A program made the translations under genes and the position numbers. 64,000 bases of DNA from Spiribacter sp. 2438 (GTDB lineage Bacteria; Pseudomonadota; Gammaproteobacteria; Nitrococcales; Nitrococcaceae): NCBI RefSeq assembly GCF_009676705.1, contig NZ_CP046046.1, positions 248,001 through 312,000 on the forward strand, given 5' to 3'. This document shows positions 32,750 to 41,560 of the stretch, in pieces. Below the pieces are notes generated by a model. That model had not been told where the DNA came from. It saw only the letters and a program-made list of their open reading frames with translations, and searched no databases. Each line of letters begins with the position of its first letter. Position 1 is the first letter of the stretch.

Positions 32750-33922
32750 TCAGGTGAGCCGGCCGGGGTTGGTCAGGCGCTCGTGCTCGTCAATGGCAAA
32801 CCGGTCGGTCATGCCGGCGACATAGTCCGCCACGACACGAGCGCGGCCCCGCGGGCCACGTTCCGCCTCACGGGTTTCGGCGGCTTGGCGGAATTGGGGA
32901 GGCAGTAGCTGGATGTCTTCAAAAAAAGCGCCGAAAAGGGACTCCACCACCCGCTTTGCCTTGGTGGTCATGCGATGCACCCGGTGATGCCGGTAGAGGT
33001 TCTCGTGGAGGTAGGCCTTCAGAGTCCGGTGACGCTGCTGCATGGCGGGACTGAACCCGATCAGCGGCGATTTGAGGGCACGAACCGCATCCGGATCGGT
33101 GGGCGAATGGTTCTGAATGGCCGTTTCGCTGAAGCGGATCAGATCCTGGACCTGATCGGCAATAAGATCCCGAACAATGCGATAGACCAGGCGCCGCCCG
33201 CCCAGCTGCGGATAGCGTTGCACCGCCGCCCGGCGCAACTCGTGAATCCACTCCACCTCGGCCAGTTGATCCAGGCTGATCAGGCCGGCCCGCAGGCCGT
33301 CGTCCACATCATGGCTGTTATAGGCGATCTCGTCGGCGATGTTGGTGAGCTGGGCTTCCAGCGAGGGCTGGGTGCCCTCCAGAAAACGGCGTCCGACTTC
33401 CCCCAGGCGCTCGGCCTGGCTGGCGGGGCAGCGCTTGACCAGCCCTTCCCGGGTTTCGAAACTCAGATTGAGTCCGTCGAAGTCCGGATAACGTCCCTCT
33501 AATAGGTCGACCACGCGCAGGGACTGCAGGTTGTGCTCGAAACCGCCCCAGGGCTGCATGCAGGCATCCAGCGCCTCCTGGCCGGCGTGCCCGAACGGGG
33601 TGTGGCCCAGGTCATGGGCGAGGGCAATGGCTTCGGTGAGGTCTTCGTTGAGCCCCATGGCCCGGGCGATGGTGCGGGCGATCTGGGCGACTTCGAGGCT
33701 ATGGGTCAGCCGGGTGCGAAACAGGTCACCCTCGTGATTGACGAATACCTGGGTTTTGTATTCCAGCCGCCGGAACGCCGCACTGTGGATGATTCGGTCC
33801 CGGTCCCGCTGGAAGGCATTGCGCAGATCGGCGCCGGATTCGGGATAGCGCCGTCCGCGGCTGAGGGATGGGCGGGACGCCCACGCCGCCAGGCCCGGCG
33901 TGTCGGTCTTCGCATCAACCAC
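32750..33922 (-). CDS. dgt: dGTPase-like HD-domain triphosphohydrolase
   Basis: This 390-residue protein is a deoxyguanosinetriphosphate triphosphohydrolase-like enzyme that hydrolyses dNTPs to deoxynucleoside and triphosphate. The HD domain is seen as RRLEYKTQVF, RTRLTHSLEVAQIART (His), ALAHDLGHTPFGHAG (HD pair), followed by NLQSLRVVD and DEIAYNSHDVDDGLRAG (Asp). The length and sequence fit type 2 Dgt-like proteins rather than the 505-residue E. coli enzyme. It overlaps the aroB stop by 8 bp and is convergent with nothing, that is it lies within the aroK-aroB-dgt run. The position next to aroB is conserved in related bacteria. Confidence 0.94.
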   Translation of the reverse strand: MVDAKTDTPGLAAWASRPSLSRGRRYPESGADLRNAFQRDRDRIIHSAAFRRLEYKTQVFVNHEGDLFRTRLTHSLEVAQIARTIARAMGLNEDLTEAIALAHDLGHTPFGHAGQEALDACMQPWGGFEHNLQSLRVVDLLEGRYPDFDGLNLSFETREGLVKRCPASQAERLGEVGRRFLEGTQPSLEAQLTNIADEIAYNSHDVDDGLRAGLISLDQLAEVEWIHELRRAAVQRYPQLGGRRLVYRIVRDLIADQVQDLIRFSETAIQNHSPTDPDAVRALKSPLIGFSPAMQQRHRTLKAYLHENLYRHHRVHRMTTKAKRVVESLFGAFFEDIQLLPPQFRQAAETREAERGPRGRARVVADYVAGMTDRFAIDEHERLTNPGRLT

Positions 33923-35009
33923 CGGTGTAGGCCTCGAGGGTTTCAGTGAGGGCCGCTTCGGTGTAGCCGTCGGTGACCACGGCGTTGCCGATGCCCTGCA
34001 TGAGCACCAGACGCAGGGTTCCGTCCCGGTTTTTCTTGTCCCGGGCCATGAACTCCCGGAACCGCTGCGGGCCGATGTCAGCGGGTGGCCGTAGCGGCAG
34101 CCCTACCCGCCGGATCAGATCCTCCGCCCGAGCCTGCTCCGCTGGGCTGATCCAGCCGAGTCGACGGGACAGGTCGGCGGCCATGCACAGGCCGGCGCCG
34201 ATGGCTTCGCCGTGGAGCCAGGTGCCGTAGCCGGCAGCGGCTTCAATGGCGTGGCCGAAGCTGTGGCCCAGGTTCAGTAGCGCCCGCTGCCCGGACTCCC
34301 GTTCATCGGCGGCGACAATGGCCGCCTTGTTGCGGCAGGAGCGCTGAATGACGGTGCCAATGGCGTCGCTGCGCCGGGCCATGACATCGTCCAGATGGGT
34401 CTCCAGCCACTCCAGGAAAGCCGGGTCGCCCAGCAGCGCGTATTTGACCACCTCGGCCATGCCGGCCCGCAGCTCCCGGTCGGGCAGCGTATCCAGCACC
34501 GCCAGATCGGCGATCACCGCCCGGGGCTGATGAAAGGCGCCGATCATGTTCTTGCCGCGGGGGTGATTGACGCCAGTCTTGCCGCCCACCGAGGAGTCCA
34601 CCATGGCCAGCAGAGTGGTGGGCACCTGAATGAACGCGACGCCGCGCTGATAGGTGGCCGCGGCGAAACCGGCGATGTCGCCGATGACTCCGCCGCCGAG
34701 GGCGATGATCTGGCAATCCCGCCCGAAGCCCCGCACCAGCAGCTCGTCAAACACCGGCAGCAGCGACTCGAGCTTTTTTTCCTGCTCGCCGTCCGGCAGG
34801 TTGACCACCGCCAAGTCCCGGTCCTGGAAGCCGGCCAGCAGGGGTTTAAGGTACAGCGGCGCCACGGTTTCATTGCTGATCACCAGGATCTGGCGGGCGG
34901 TGATATGGCTCGCCAGCAGCCTGTTATCGTTGAGCAGGTCCCGGCCGATGGCGATGGGGTAGCGGCGCTCGCCGAGCTCCACCTGTACGGTTTCGATCGC
35001 CTCAGTCAT
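33915..35009 (-). CDS. aroB: 3-dehydroquinate synthase
   Basis: AroB cyclises DAHP to 3-dehydroquinate using NAD and a divalent metal. I start at ATG 35009 (MTEAIETVQVELG), 364 residues, with GGGAGAG about 8 bases upstream; a longer in-frame opening to 35186 lies inside aroK and does not fit. Motifs: LPDGEQEKKLESL, ALGGGVIGDIAGFAAATYQRG (NAD), PTTLLAMVDSSVGGKTGVNHP, KNMIGAFHQP, and the metal ligands E in AEVVKYALL, and H residues in LNLGHSFGHAIEA and LHGEAIGAGL. It overlaps aroK by 8 bp and dgt by 8 bp, a tightly packed operon. Confidence 0.97.
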   Translation of the reverse strand: MTEAIETVQVELGERRYPIAIGRDLLNDNRLLASHITARQILVISNETVAPLYLKPLLAGFQDRDLAVVNLPDGEQEKKLESLLPVFDELLVRGFGRDCQIIALGGGVIGDIAGFAAATYQRGVAFIQVPTTLLAMVDSSVGGKTGVNHPRGKNMIGAFHQPRAVIADLAVLDTLPDRELRAGMAEVVKYALLGDPAFLEWLETHLDDVMARRSDAIGTVIQRSCRNKAAIVAADERESGQRALLNLGHSFGHAIEAAAGYGTWLHGEAIGAGLCMAADLSRRLGWISPAEQARAEDLIRRVGLPLRPPADIGPQRFREFMARDKKNRDGTLRLVLMQGIGNAVVTDGYTEAALTETLEAYTGG

Positions 35010-35535
35010 GGCGAACGCTCTCCCTGTGTCGAATGCGGTCGGCAAGCTCAGCGGCCAACCGATCGGGGCTCCCATCTTCGGTGTCCACGCCGAGATCGGC
35101 AACCGACTCATACAGCGGACCGCGTTCCGCGAGCAGTGCGCGCAGACGGGCTTCGGGGTCGGCATGCTGCAGCATGGGGCGGTCACTGCCGCGGGTTCGG
35201 TTCAACTGGGTGGGAATACTGGCCCGCAAATAGATGACGAATCCCCGGCCACCGAGATAGCGTCGAGTGTCCGCGTCCAGAATGGCGCCTCCACCGGTGG
35301 CGAGGACGGTCTTCTGCCGTTCGGTGAGTTCGGCCAGCAGATTGGCCTCGCGTCGCCGGAAGCCGCTTTCTCCCTCGATGTCGAAAATTCGGGGAATGTC
35401 CACGCCGGTGCGGGCTTCAAGTTCACTGTCCACGTCGATGAAGTCAAAACCCAGGCGACGGGCTAGCCGCCGGCCAATGGTGGTTTTGCCAGCCCCCATG
35501 GGGCCAATCAGAAATACACGCTCAATTCGACTCAT
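35002..35535 (-). CDS. aroK: Shikimate kinase
   Basis: AroK phosphorylates shikimate at the 3-position with ATP. The 177-residue protein starts with FLIGPMGAGKTTIGRRLARRLG (Walker A), followed by FIDVDSELEARTG (DxD, binding Mg and shikimate), FRRREANLL (Arg that holds shikimate), LATGGGAILD and the lid RTRGSDRPML with catalytic Arg. It follows pilQ with a 4-bp overlap at its start, and its end overlaps aroB. The order pilQ-aroK-aroB is conserved across gammaproteobacteria. Confidence 0.97.
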   Translation of the reverse strand: MSRIERVFLIGPMGAGKTTIGRRLARRLGFDFIDVDSELEARTGVDIPRIFDIEGESGFRRREANLLAELTERQKTVLATGGGAILDADTRRYLGGRGFVIYLRASIPTQLNRTRGSDRPMLQHADPEARLRALLAERGPLYESVADLGVDTEDGSPDRLAAELADRIRHRESVRHD

Positions 35536-36662
35536 GGCCGAAATTCTAGCGCGTTCAGGCCGGTTTCCGGGGCTTCGATGATTCGGGGGGTGACGAAGAC
35601 CAGCAGTTCGCTGCGGTCATCCACCCGAATGCGCCGCTCGAACAGCCCACCCATGACCGGGATGTCCGCCAGCAGCGGCACACGCCGGTATCCCTCGCGG
35701 CGGGTCTGCTCGAACACACCCCCCAGGACCACGGTTTCGCCGTCCGCCACTAACACATTGGTCCGGACCGCCTGGGTGTTGATGGCAGGGCCTTCCGGGG
35801 TTTCCTCACCGCGGCTGTCCTGATTGACCGCCAGTTCCAGCTGCACATGGTCATCCGGGGTGATGCGCGGTGTCACCACCAGGCCGAGCACGGCCTCACG
35901 AAAGGTGATGCTGGTGGCGCCGCTGGACGTGGCCTGTTCGAAAGGGATCTGCACGCCCTGTTTGATTTCCGCCTGCTGGTTACTGGCGGTGACCACCCGG
36001 GGGCTGGAGACGATTTCGCCACGATTTTCGCTTTCCATGGCCGAGAGCTCCAGCTCCAGCAGATAGCTCCCCACCTTGCCGATGGCAACACCGGCGGCAC
36101 CAGCGGCATTGCCCGTGGGCAGGTCCACCAGCAGGCCATCGCGCCCCAGGCTGCCGCCCGCGGACACGGAACTGCCTCCCACGGAGCCTTCTCCAGCGAG
36201 GCCGAACTGCACGCCGATTTCGTCGCTGAAGTCCTCGCTGGCGATGACGATCCGGGCCTCGATCAGGACCTGGCGAACCGGGACATCCAGCCGCTCCACC
36301 ATCATCCGCGCCCGGCGGATTTCCTCCGGCGTACCGCGGACCACCAGGGTGTTGGTGCGCTCGTCCACCCGCGCTTCCGGGGCGTCCAGCAGCGGGGCCA
36401 GCCGAGCGGCGTCCGCGTATTTCACGGCGATGAAATGCATGGTCCTTTCTGCGACCTCGGAAGGCGCCTCGTCGGCCCCGTCGACGACGGTGTCATCGCC
36501 CCTGGTCAGCGGCTGATCGGTGAGGGCATCCACGTGGTCCAACAGCTCTTCCAGGGACATGTCACGGACATCGATGCGAACCGAATCGGATAGTGCCGGG
36601 CTGCTCATGGACAGGACAGCCAGCGCGCACAGCAGGCAGGGCAACCGGGTCAGGCTACGCAT
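35532..36662 (-). CDS. pilQ: Short PilQ/HofQ-type secretin
   Basis: PilQ forms the outer-membrane channel for type IV pili or for DNA uptake. The 376-residue protein has a signal peptide (MRSLTRLPCLLCALAVLSM ... cleavage near residue 25), a single N0-like/STN stretch (SVRIDVRDMSLEELLDHV), an N1/KH-like module (MHFIAVKYADAARLAPLLDA ... RTNTLVVRGTPEEIRRA), and the secretin core ending RSELLVFVTPRII, with the typical GVFEQTRREGYRRVPLLADIPVMGGLF. Typical PilQ has about 700 residues with AMIN repeats; these are missing. In size it is like E. coli HofQ (412). It is the fourth gene of pilM-N-OP-Q. Confidence 0.93.
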   Translation of the reverse strand: MRSLTRLPCLLCALAVLSMSSPALSDSVRIDVRDMSLEELLDHVDALTDQPLTRGDDTVVDGADEAPSEVAERTMHFIAVKYADAARLAPLLDAPEARVDERTNTLVVRGTPEEIRRARMMVERLDVPVRQVLIEARIVIASEDFSDEIGVQFGLAGEGSVGGSSVSAGGSLGRDGLLVDLPTGNAAGAAGVAIGKVGSYLLELELSAMESENRGEIVSSPRVVTASNQQAEIKQGVQIPFEQATSSGATSITFREAVLGLVVTPRITPDDHVQLELAVNQDSRGEETPEGPAINTQAVRTNVLVADGETVVLGGVFEQTRREGYRRVPLLADIPVMGGLFERRIRVDDRSELLVFVTPRIIEAPETGLNALEFRP

Positions 36663-36665
36663 GAA

Positions 36666-37583
36666 TCAGTCGCGTTTCTCGCGGTGGGTGGTGACCAGCG
36701 GCAGTCGTATGGGGGGTTCGCCGCTGACATCATCGGCGAACTGCAGGTAGAGGGCGTCCGGCATGATCTGCTTGATCCGAAAACGCTGGTGATGGAGCGG
36801 CGGCGCCAGCTCATCGCCGGCCCGGACCGGGTAGACCGACTGCTCGAGTCCTCGCAGCAGGGCCCAGCGCGCTTCACGGGTCTCAATTCGCCCCAGATAG
36901 GTCGGCAGCCCGCGATCGCGCCGGAAAGGGTCCAGTCGAAGGCTCGCTGGCAGCGCCGGCGGCACCGGCCTGTCCGCGGCGGCCATCGGCGGGACCGCCT
37001 GATGGGCCAGTTCCGGCCCGTGCTCCTGCCAGACCGCGTCCAGGGAGAGCTCCAGTCGCAGTCCCTCGAGCCGGGCCTCCGACGTGGCCTGAGTGAACTC
37101 CAGGCGGCCGAGATGGAGAAAGCGGGCCTCCTGGCTCAGGGCTGTCAGGAAAGCCAGCAGGCCCGGCCAGGCTCCCCGCAGACCCACGGTCACGGACTGG
37201 CGTTGATGATTTGCCAATGAGAGGGCCTCGCCGGGCTGAAAGCGTTCCAGGGTCAGGTCATGCCGGTCAGCGGCGGCTGACAAGCTGGCCAGCAGCCCGG
37301 CCAGGTCGTTTGTCGCGGGCAGCCGCGAGTAGGATTGACGCACCTCGGTGGCGAGGCCTTCGACCACGCCCTCCAGCTCGGCGCGGACCGTGATCCGCGC
37401 CTGTTGTTGCCGGACTTCCGCCTCGAGGGCCACGGCGGCGCTTCGGCCTGTTTCCAGGGCCTCCATGGCGGGTCGCAGCATCATCCAGGCCCCTGCCAGC
37501 ATGCCAAGCGTCAGCGAGCCGGCCAGCGCCAGGCAGAATCGGCCCCGCCGGTTCGGGGGATCGGGCAACGCCAGGCCAGCCAT
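36666..37583 (-). CDS. PilO-PilP fusion pilus-assembly protein
   Basis: This 305-residue protein appears to combine two alignment-complex proteins. Residues 15-36 are a TM helix, 38-90 a coiled-coil, and 90-190 a ferredoxin-like PilO domain (SYSRLPATNDLAGLLASLS, LTLERFQPGEAL, LRGAWPGLLAFLTALS). After a Pro/Ala-rich linker (196-214) a PilP domain follows: the LRLDPFRRDRG motif (DPF 218-220), YLGRIETREARWALLRG, VYPVRAGDELAPPLHHQRF and ALYLQF, which mirror the 'RDPF ... MvGtL... ALI ... V..Gd.lG...g.v..I' pattern. No separate pilP follows; pilQ starts 3 bp after the stop. Usually PilP is a separate lipoprotein, so the fusion ties it to the membrane by the PilO helix. Confidence 0.8.
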   Translation of the reverse strand: MAGLALPDPPNRRGRFCLALAGSLTLGMLAGAWMMLRPAMEALETGRSAAVALEAEVRQQQARITVRAELEGVVEGLATEVRQSYSRLPATNDLAGLLASLSAAADRHDLTLERFQPGEALSLANHQRQSVTVGLRGAWPGLLAFLTALSQEARFLHLGRLEFTQATSEARLEGLRLELSLDAVWQEHGPELAHQAVPPMAAADRPVPPALPASLRLDPFRRDRGLPTYLGRIETREARWALLRGLEQSVYPVRAGDELAPPLHHQRFRIKQIMPDALYLQFADDVSGEPPIRLPLVTTHREKRD

Positions 37584-37587
37584 TGGT

Positions 37588-38145
37588 TCAGGGTTCCTCC
37601 CCGTGCCGGGAATTCAGGCGGACGCCGATCCGGAAGTGCTGCCGACCCTGGCGGTTTTGCGTCGGCACCAGATTCTCCAGGCGGGCTTGGTCGAACGCCG
37701 GCCGCGACTCCAGCTGATCCAGGTACCGCGCGAGGGTGGCGGGCGACGGGCTGGTGCCCGTCAACTGCAGGCGGGAAGCGTCCCCGGTGAGCCGCTGCAG
37801 CACCGTTCCCTCCGGCAGCTCGGCCAGCAGATCCGTCAGAGTGTCCATGGGGTCGGGGCGCTCGGCGTTCAGGGACTCGAGAACGTCCAGGCGCTGCTGA
37901 TACGCGGCCATGCGATCTTCCAGCTGCCGAATGGTCTCCAGTTCTTCCCGGATCTGGTCGGCCTGTGCCTGGAGTTGCTGATGGTGCTGGCTGGCCGCCT
38001 GGGTGCGATGCTCGATGGCCTTAGCCCCCGCGGCGCTGACCGCGATGCCGATCACGAAGGCACCGACCAGCTGCCGGCTGAACCGCCGACGCCGGGAGCG
38101 AGCAGCCTGTTGCCGCCAGGGCAGCAGATTAACGCCAGTGGGCAT
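37588..38145 (-). CDS. pilN: Type IV pilus inner-membrane protein PilN
   Basis: PilN joins PilM and PilO in the alignment complex. I start at ATG 38145 (MPTGVNLLPWRQQ), since the NLLPWR motif, which binds PilM, must be close to the N-terminus and AGGAG is 6 bases upstream; this gives 185 residues. One TM helix (LVGAFVIGIAVSAAGAKAI, about 27-45) is followed by a coiled-coil region (HHQQLQAQADQIREELETIRQ) and a ferredoxin-like periplasmic domain (LPEGTVLQRLTGD, LTGTSPSPATLARYLDQLE). It overlaps pilM by 17 bp and leads to the PilO-P fusion 4 bp later. Confidence 0.9.
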   Translation of the reverse strand: MPTGVNLLPWRQQAARSRRRRFSRQLVGAFVIGIAVSAAGAKAIEHRTQAASQHHQQLQAQADQIREELETIRQLEDRMAAYQQRLDVLESLNAERPDPMDTLTDLLAELPEGTVLQRLTGDASRLQLTGTSPSPATLARYLDQLESRPAFDQARLENLVPTQNRQGRQHFRIGVRLNSRHGEEP

Positions 38146-39118
38146 GCGGATCTCCTGCGTGGAGGGCAAGCCCGATGGCCACCGCCAGCCGTCGGTATCG
38201 GCCTGCCAGCGCCGCCGTCTGCAGATGCGGCGGGACTTCCAGGCCTGTCAGGGTTTTCAGATCAACCGGCATGGCGTCCAGGCTTTTCATCAGGTCATTG
38301 CCATCTCGGCCAATATCTCCGCCCATCAGCCAGACGTGGTCCGGCTGTCGCGCGTCGGGGCTCCCCTCGTAGCGATCGAGCGCCCGCTCGGCCACGTCTG
38401 CCGGATCGCTGTCCGGCTCCATTGGCTGATTCTGTGCATGCATCGGCTCGCCCTGATCAAAAACATGCAGCCCGATGCGCCGGTGACCCACGTCGATCAC
38501 CGCTTCCACGTTGCCCGAGTTAGCGGATGGCGATGCCGCGCCGGTCAATGCCAGGGTCCGTGCCATGGCGCGATCTTCAACATCCACCACATCGCAGCGG
38601 ATCCGGGCCCGACGCAATGCCGCCCGTCGGGCCTCGACCACTTCACGCCGGCAAGCCACCAACAACAGATCAAGGCGGCTGGAGTCCTCCGGGGACGGTC
38701 CCAGGGCGCGAAAGTCGTAATGCAGTTCATCCGGTGGCTGATGCAGCTGATCTTCCAGGGACAGAGCGACGTGAGCGGCGAGGGCACCATCCTTCAGGTG
38801 AGCGGGTACGCTGATCCGGCGGGCGATGGCCTCAGCGGTGGGAATAGCGGCGGCGACCACGGCAGGTCGGCGCCGGAGACGCCTGGCCGCGGTGCGCAGG
38901 GCGACGCGCGTTCGGGTGTTTCGGTCCGCTCCATCGTCGAGGTCGACCACCGCATAATTCAGGAGCCGGATCGGCGTGCGGCTCAGGTCGAGTGCCACGG
39001 CCTTGACGCTGGCGCTGCCGATATCGATACCCACGGCAGCGCCGGCTTGCCGGCCAATTCCGGGGAGCTGGCCACGGAACTTTAATGCGCCGGTGGTAAA
39101 CTGACTGAAGATGGCCAC
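38129..39118 (-). CDS. pilM: Type IV pilus actin-like ATPase PilM (divergent)
   Basis: PilM is the cytoplasmic actin-like protein that binds the PilN N-terminus. The 329-residue version shown begins at GTG 39118; ATG 39148 and TTG 39154 are in-frame alternatives that overlap the divergent mrcA start. The phosphate 1 motif VGIDIGSASVKAVAL and DVGHRRIGLHVFDQG (phosphate 2) are visible, and the ALSLEDQLHQPPDELHYDF stretch matches PilM ('e.e..ipf...e...D'). The adenosine region VWLMGGDIGRDG is divergent from the standard 'lsGGgs'. It opens the pil operon; the position opposite mrcA is conserved in gammaproteobacteria. Confidence 0.86.
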   Translation of the reverse strand: MAIFSQFTTGALKFRGQLPGIGRQAGAAVGIDIGSASVKAVALDLSRTPIRLLNYAVVDLDDGADRNTRTRVALRTAARRLRRRPAVVAAAIPTAEAIARRISVPAHLKDGALAAHVALSLEDQLHQPPDELHYDFRALGPSPEDSSRLDLLLVACRREVVEARRAALRRARIRCDVVDVEDRAMARTLALTGAASPSANSGNVEAVIDVGHRRIGLHVFDQGEPMHAQNQPMEPDSDPADVAERALDRYEGSPDARQPDHVWLMGGDIGRDGNDLMKSLDAMPVDLKTLTGLEVPPHLQTAALAGRYRRLAVAIGLALHAGDPHAHWR

Positions 39119-39137
39119 CGGGTAACCAGACCGTTTT

Positions 39138-41543
39138 ATGTCTCGCATCCTCAAGCGCTCCCTGCAGCTTCTGGCTGGCCTTTCGGCCCTGGCACTCAGC
39201 GCCGCCGGTGTTCTGGTGGCGGCTTACATGGTGCTGGCACCCGGCCTCCCGTCCGTGGAGCAGGTGCGCAATGTGCAATTGCAGGTGCCTCTGCGGGTCT
39301 ACACGGCGGAAGGCAAACTGATCGATGAATTCGGCGAGCGGTGGCGCACTCCGGTGCAGCTTGATGACGTTCCCGACACGCTGATTCAGGCGTTTCTGGC
39401 CGCCGAGGATCGCCGCTTCAGGCAGCATCCGGGAGTAGATTATCAAGGGCTGATGCGGGCGGTCTGGTACCTGGTTCGCACCGGTGAAATCGGTCCGGGT
39501 GGCAGCACGATTACCATGCAACTCGCCCGCAATCTGTTCCTGACCCGGGAGCAGACTTACATCCGCAAGATCCGCGAAATTTTCCTGGCACTGCGCATCG
39601 AGCGCGAACTCGACAAGGACACCATCCTCGAGCTGTATCTGAACAAAATATTCCTCGGGCAACGGGCTTATGGGGTGCAGGCGGCAGCCGAGGTTTATTA
39701 CGGGCGGTCGCTCAGTGATCTCACCCTGGCGGAGCAGGCCATGATTGCCGGCCTGCCCAAGGCGCCCTCAACATGGAATCCCATTGCCAGCCAGCCCAGT
39801 GCGCTGCAGCGCCGGGCCTACGTGCTCGGGCGGATGCGGGCCGAGGGTTTCATCGACGAAGCCCGGTACCAGGAGGCCATGGAGGCGCCAGTCACCGCCC
39901 GCCGTCATCGCCGTGACCGGGAGGTCTCGGCCCCTTACGTCGCCGAAATGGCCCGGCAATGGGCGGTTGATCGCTACGGCGCCGAGCAGGCCTACACCGG
40001 GGGTTATCGAGTATTCACGACCATTTCCGCGGAACGCCAGGCACACGCCAGGGCCGCGGTGCGGCGAGGGCTGCACGCTTACGACGAGCGGCACGGTTAC
40101 CGAGGGCCGCTGGATAACCTCGAGCCCGTGGACGCCGAGGTGGACGAAACCCCGCTTTTCGAGCGTCTGGCGGCCTACCCCCGTCCGGGCGGGTTGCAGA
40201 CCGGGCGTGTTCAATCCGTCGATGAGCGCTCGGTGGAGGTTTTCACCGCCGAGGGCGAGGTCGTCACCATCCCCTGGGGCGGGCTGTCCTGGGCTCGGCC
40301 TCACCTCGGTCGCAATGCCCTGGGCCGCAATCCGGACGTGGCCGGTGACATTCTCACCGAGGGCGATGTCATCCATCTGCGCCAGACCGACAGCGAATGG
40401 CGTCTCGCCCAGGTCCCCGAGCCCCAGGCCGCGCTGATATCGCTGGCGCCGGAGGATGGGCGCATGGAGGCCGTCATCGGGGGCTATGACTTCGCCGACA
40501 GCCGTTTCAATCGGGCCACCCAGGCCCGCCGCCAGCCGGGGTCGGCGTTCAAGCCACTGGTCTATTCCGCGGCGCTTGAGGCCGGGATGACGCCGGCCAC
40601 TTTGATTAACGACGCGCCGGTGGTGTTTTCCGACGCGGCCCTGGAGAGTGTCTGGCGGCCGGAGAACTACAGCGGCCGCGTATTCGGGCCCACCCGACTT
40701 CGGGAGTCGCTGATTCATTCCCGCAATCTGGTGTCCATTCGGGTGTTGAGAGAGATCGGCGTGGGTCGTGCCATCGATCACATGAAACGTTACGGTCTGT
40801 CCGAGGAAGCCCTGCCCGCCAACCTCTCGCTGGCGCTGGGGTCCGGGAGCCTGACGCCACTGGAGCTCGCCAGGGCCTATGCCGTGTTTGCCAACGGCGG
40901 CTATCTGGTGGAGCCGTATTTCATTGACCGTGTGGAGCAGACGGGGAAGCCGGTTTACGAGGCCTACCCGACCCGGGCCGCCGATCCCGGGGACATGCCG
41001 CCCGCCGCGGCATCAGAGGCCGGACCGCTGCGCCCGGCGGCGCGCCCGGCGGAACGAATCATCAGTGAGCGCGACGCCTGGCAGATGCGATCCATGCTCG
41101 AGGACGTGGTGACAAGTGGAACGGCTCGATCCGCCCGGCGTCTGGGGCGCTCGGATCTGGCCGGCAAAACCGGCACCACCAACGAGCAGATCGATGCCTG
41201 GTTCGCCGGATTCAACTCCGCACTGGTGACCAGTGCCTGGGTGGGATTTGACGAGCTTGAGACTCTGGGGCAATTCGAAACCGGCAGCCGGGCTGCGCTG
41301 CCCATCTGGACCGATTTCATGGGTCGGGCCCTCAGTGGTGTCCCCGAGGCGCAACCCAGCCGGCCGGATGGCCTGGTGACGGTTCGCATTGACCCGGAGA
41401 CCGGCAATCTCACCGGCAGTCATGACACCAGCGCCATTTTCGAAACATTCCGCGAGGAGTACCTGCCGGCCGGGTCCACGGGCAATGGCAGCGGTGATGA
41501 ATCCGACAACGCCCGCGGCAGCGACGGACAGCCGATCTTCTAA
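39138..41543 (+). CDS. mrcA: Penicillin-binding protein 1A (bifunctional transglycosylase/transpeptidase)
   Basis: PBP1a polymerises and cross-links peptidoglycan. The 801-residue protein has an N-terminal TM helix (LLAGLSALALSAAGVLVAAYMV), the GT51 glycosyltransferase (AAEDRRFRQHPGVDYQGLMRA with catalytic Glu, GGSTITMQLARN, RKIREIFLALRIEREL, KIFLGQRAYGVQAAAEVYYG), an OB-like insert, and the transpeptidase with SAFKPLVYSAA (SxxK), SRNLVSIRVL (SxN) and KTGTTNE (KTG). It is divergent from the pil operon with little or no gap. Length and domain order are standard for class A PBPs. Confidence 0.97.
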   Translation: MSRILKRSLQLLAGLSALALSAAGVLVAAYMVLAPGLPSVEQVRNVQLQVPLRVYTAEGKLIDEFGERWRTPVQLDDVPDTLIQAFLAAEDRRFRQHPGVDYQGLMRAVWYLVRTGEIGPGGSTITMQLARNLFLTREQTYIRKIREIFLALRIERELDKDTILELYLNKIFLGQRAYGVQAAAEVYYGRSLSDLTLAEQAMIAGLPKAPSTWNPIASQPSALQRRAYVLGRMRAEGFIDEARYQEAMEAPVTARRHRRDREVSAPYVAEMARQWAVDRYGAEQAYTGGYRVFTTISAERQAHARAAVRRGLHAYDERHGYRGPLDNLEPVDAEVDETPLFERLAAYPRPGGLQTGRVQSVDERSVEVFTAEGEVVTIPWGGLSWARPHLGRNALGRNPDVAGDILTEGDVIHLRQTDSEWRLAQVPEPQAALISLAPEDGRMEAVIGGYDFADSRFNRATQARRQPGSAFKPLVYSAALEAGMTPATLINDAPVVFSDAALESVWRPENYSGRVFGPTRLRESLIHSRNLVSIRVLREIGVGRAIDHMKRYGLSEEALPANLSLALGSGSLTPLELARAYAVFANGGYLVEPYFIDRVEQTGKPVYEAYPTRAADPGDMPPAAASEAGPLRPAARPAERIISERDAWQMRSMLEDVVTSGTARSARRLGRSDLAGKTGTTNEQIDAWFAGFNSALVTSAWVGFDELETLGQFETGSRAALPIWTDFMGRALSGVPEAQPSRPDGLVTVRIDPETGNLTGSHDTSAIFETFREEYLPAGSTGNGSGDESDNARGSDGQPIF

Positions 41544-41560
41544 AAGCAGAGCAGCACAGC

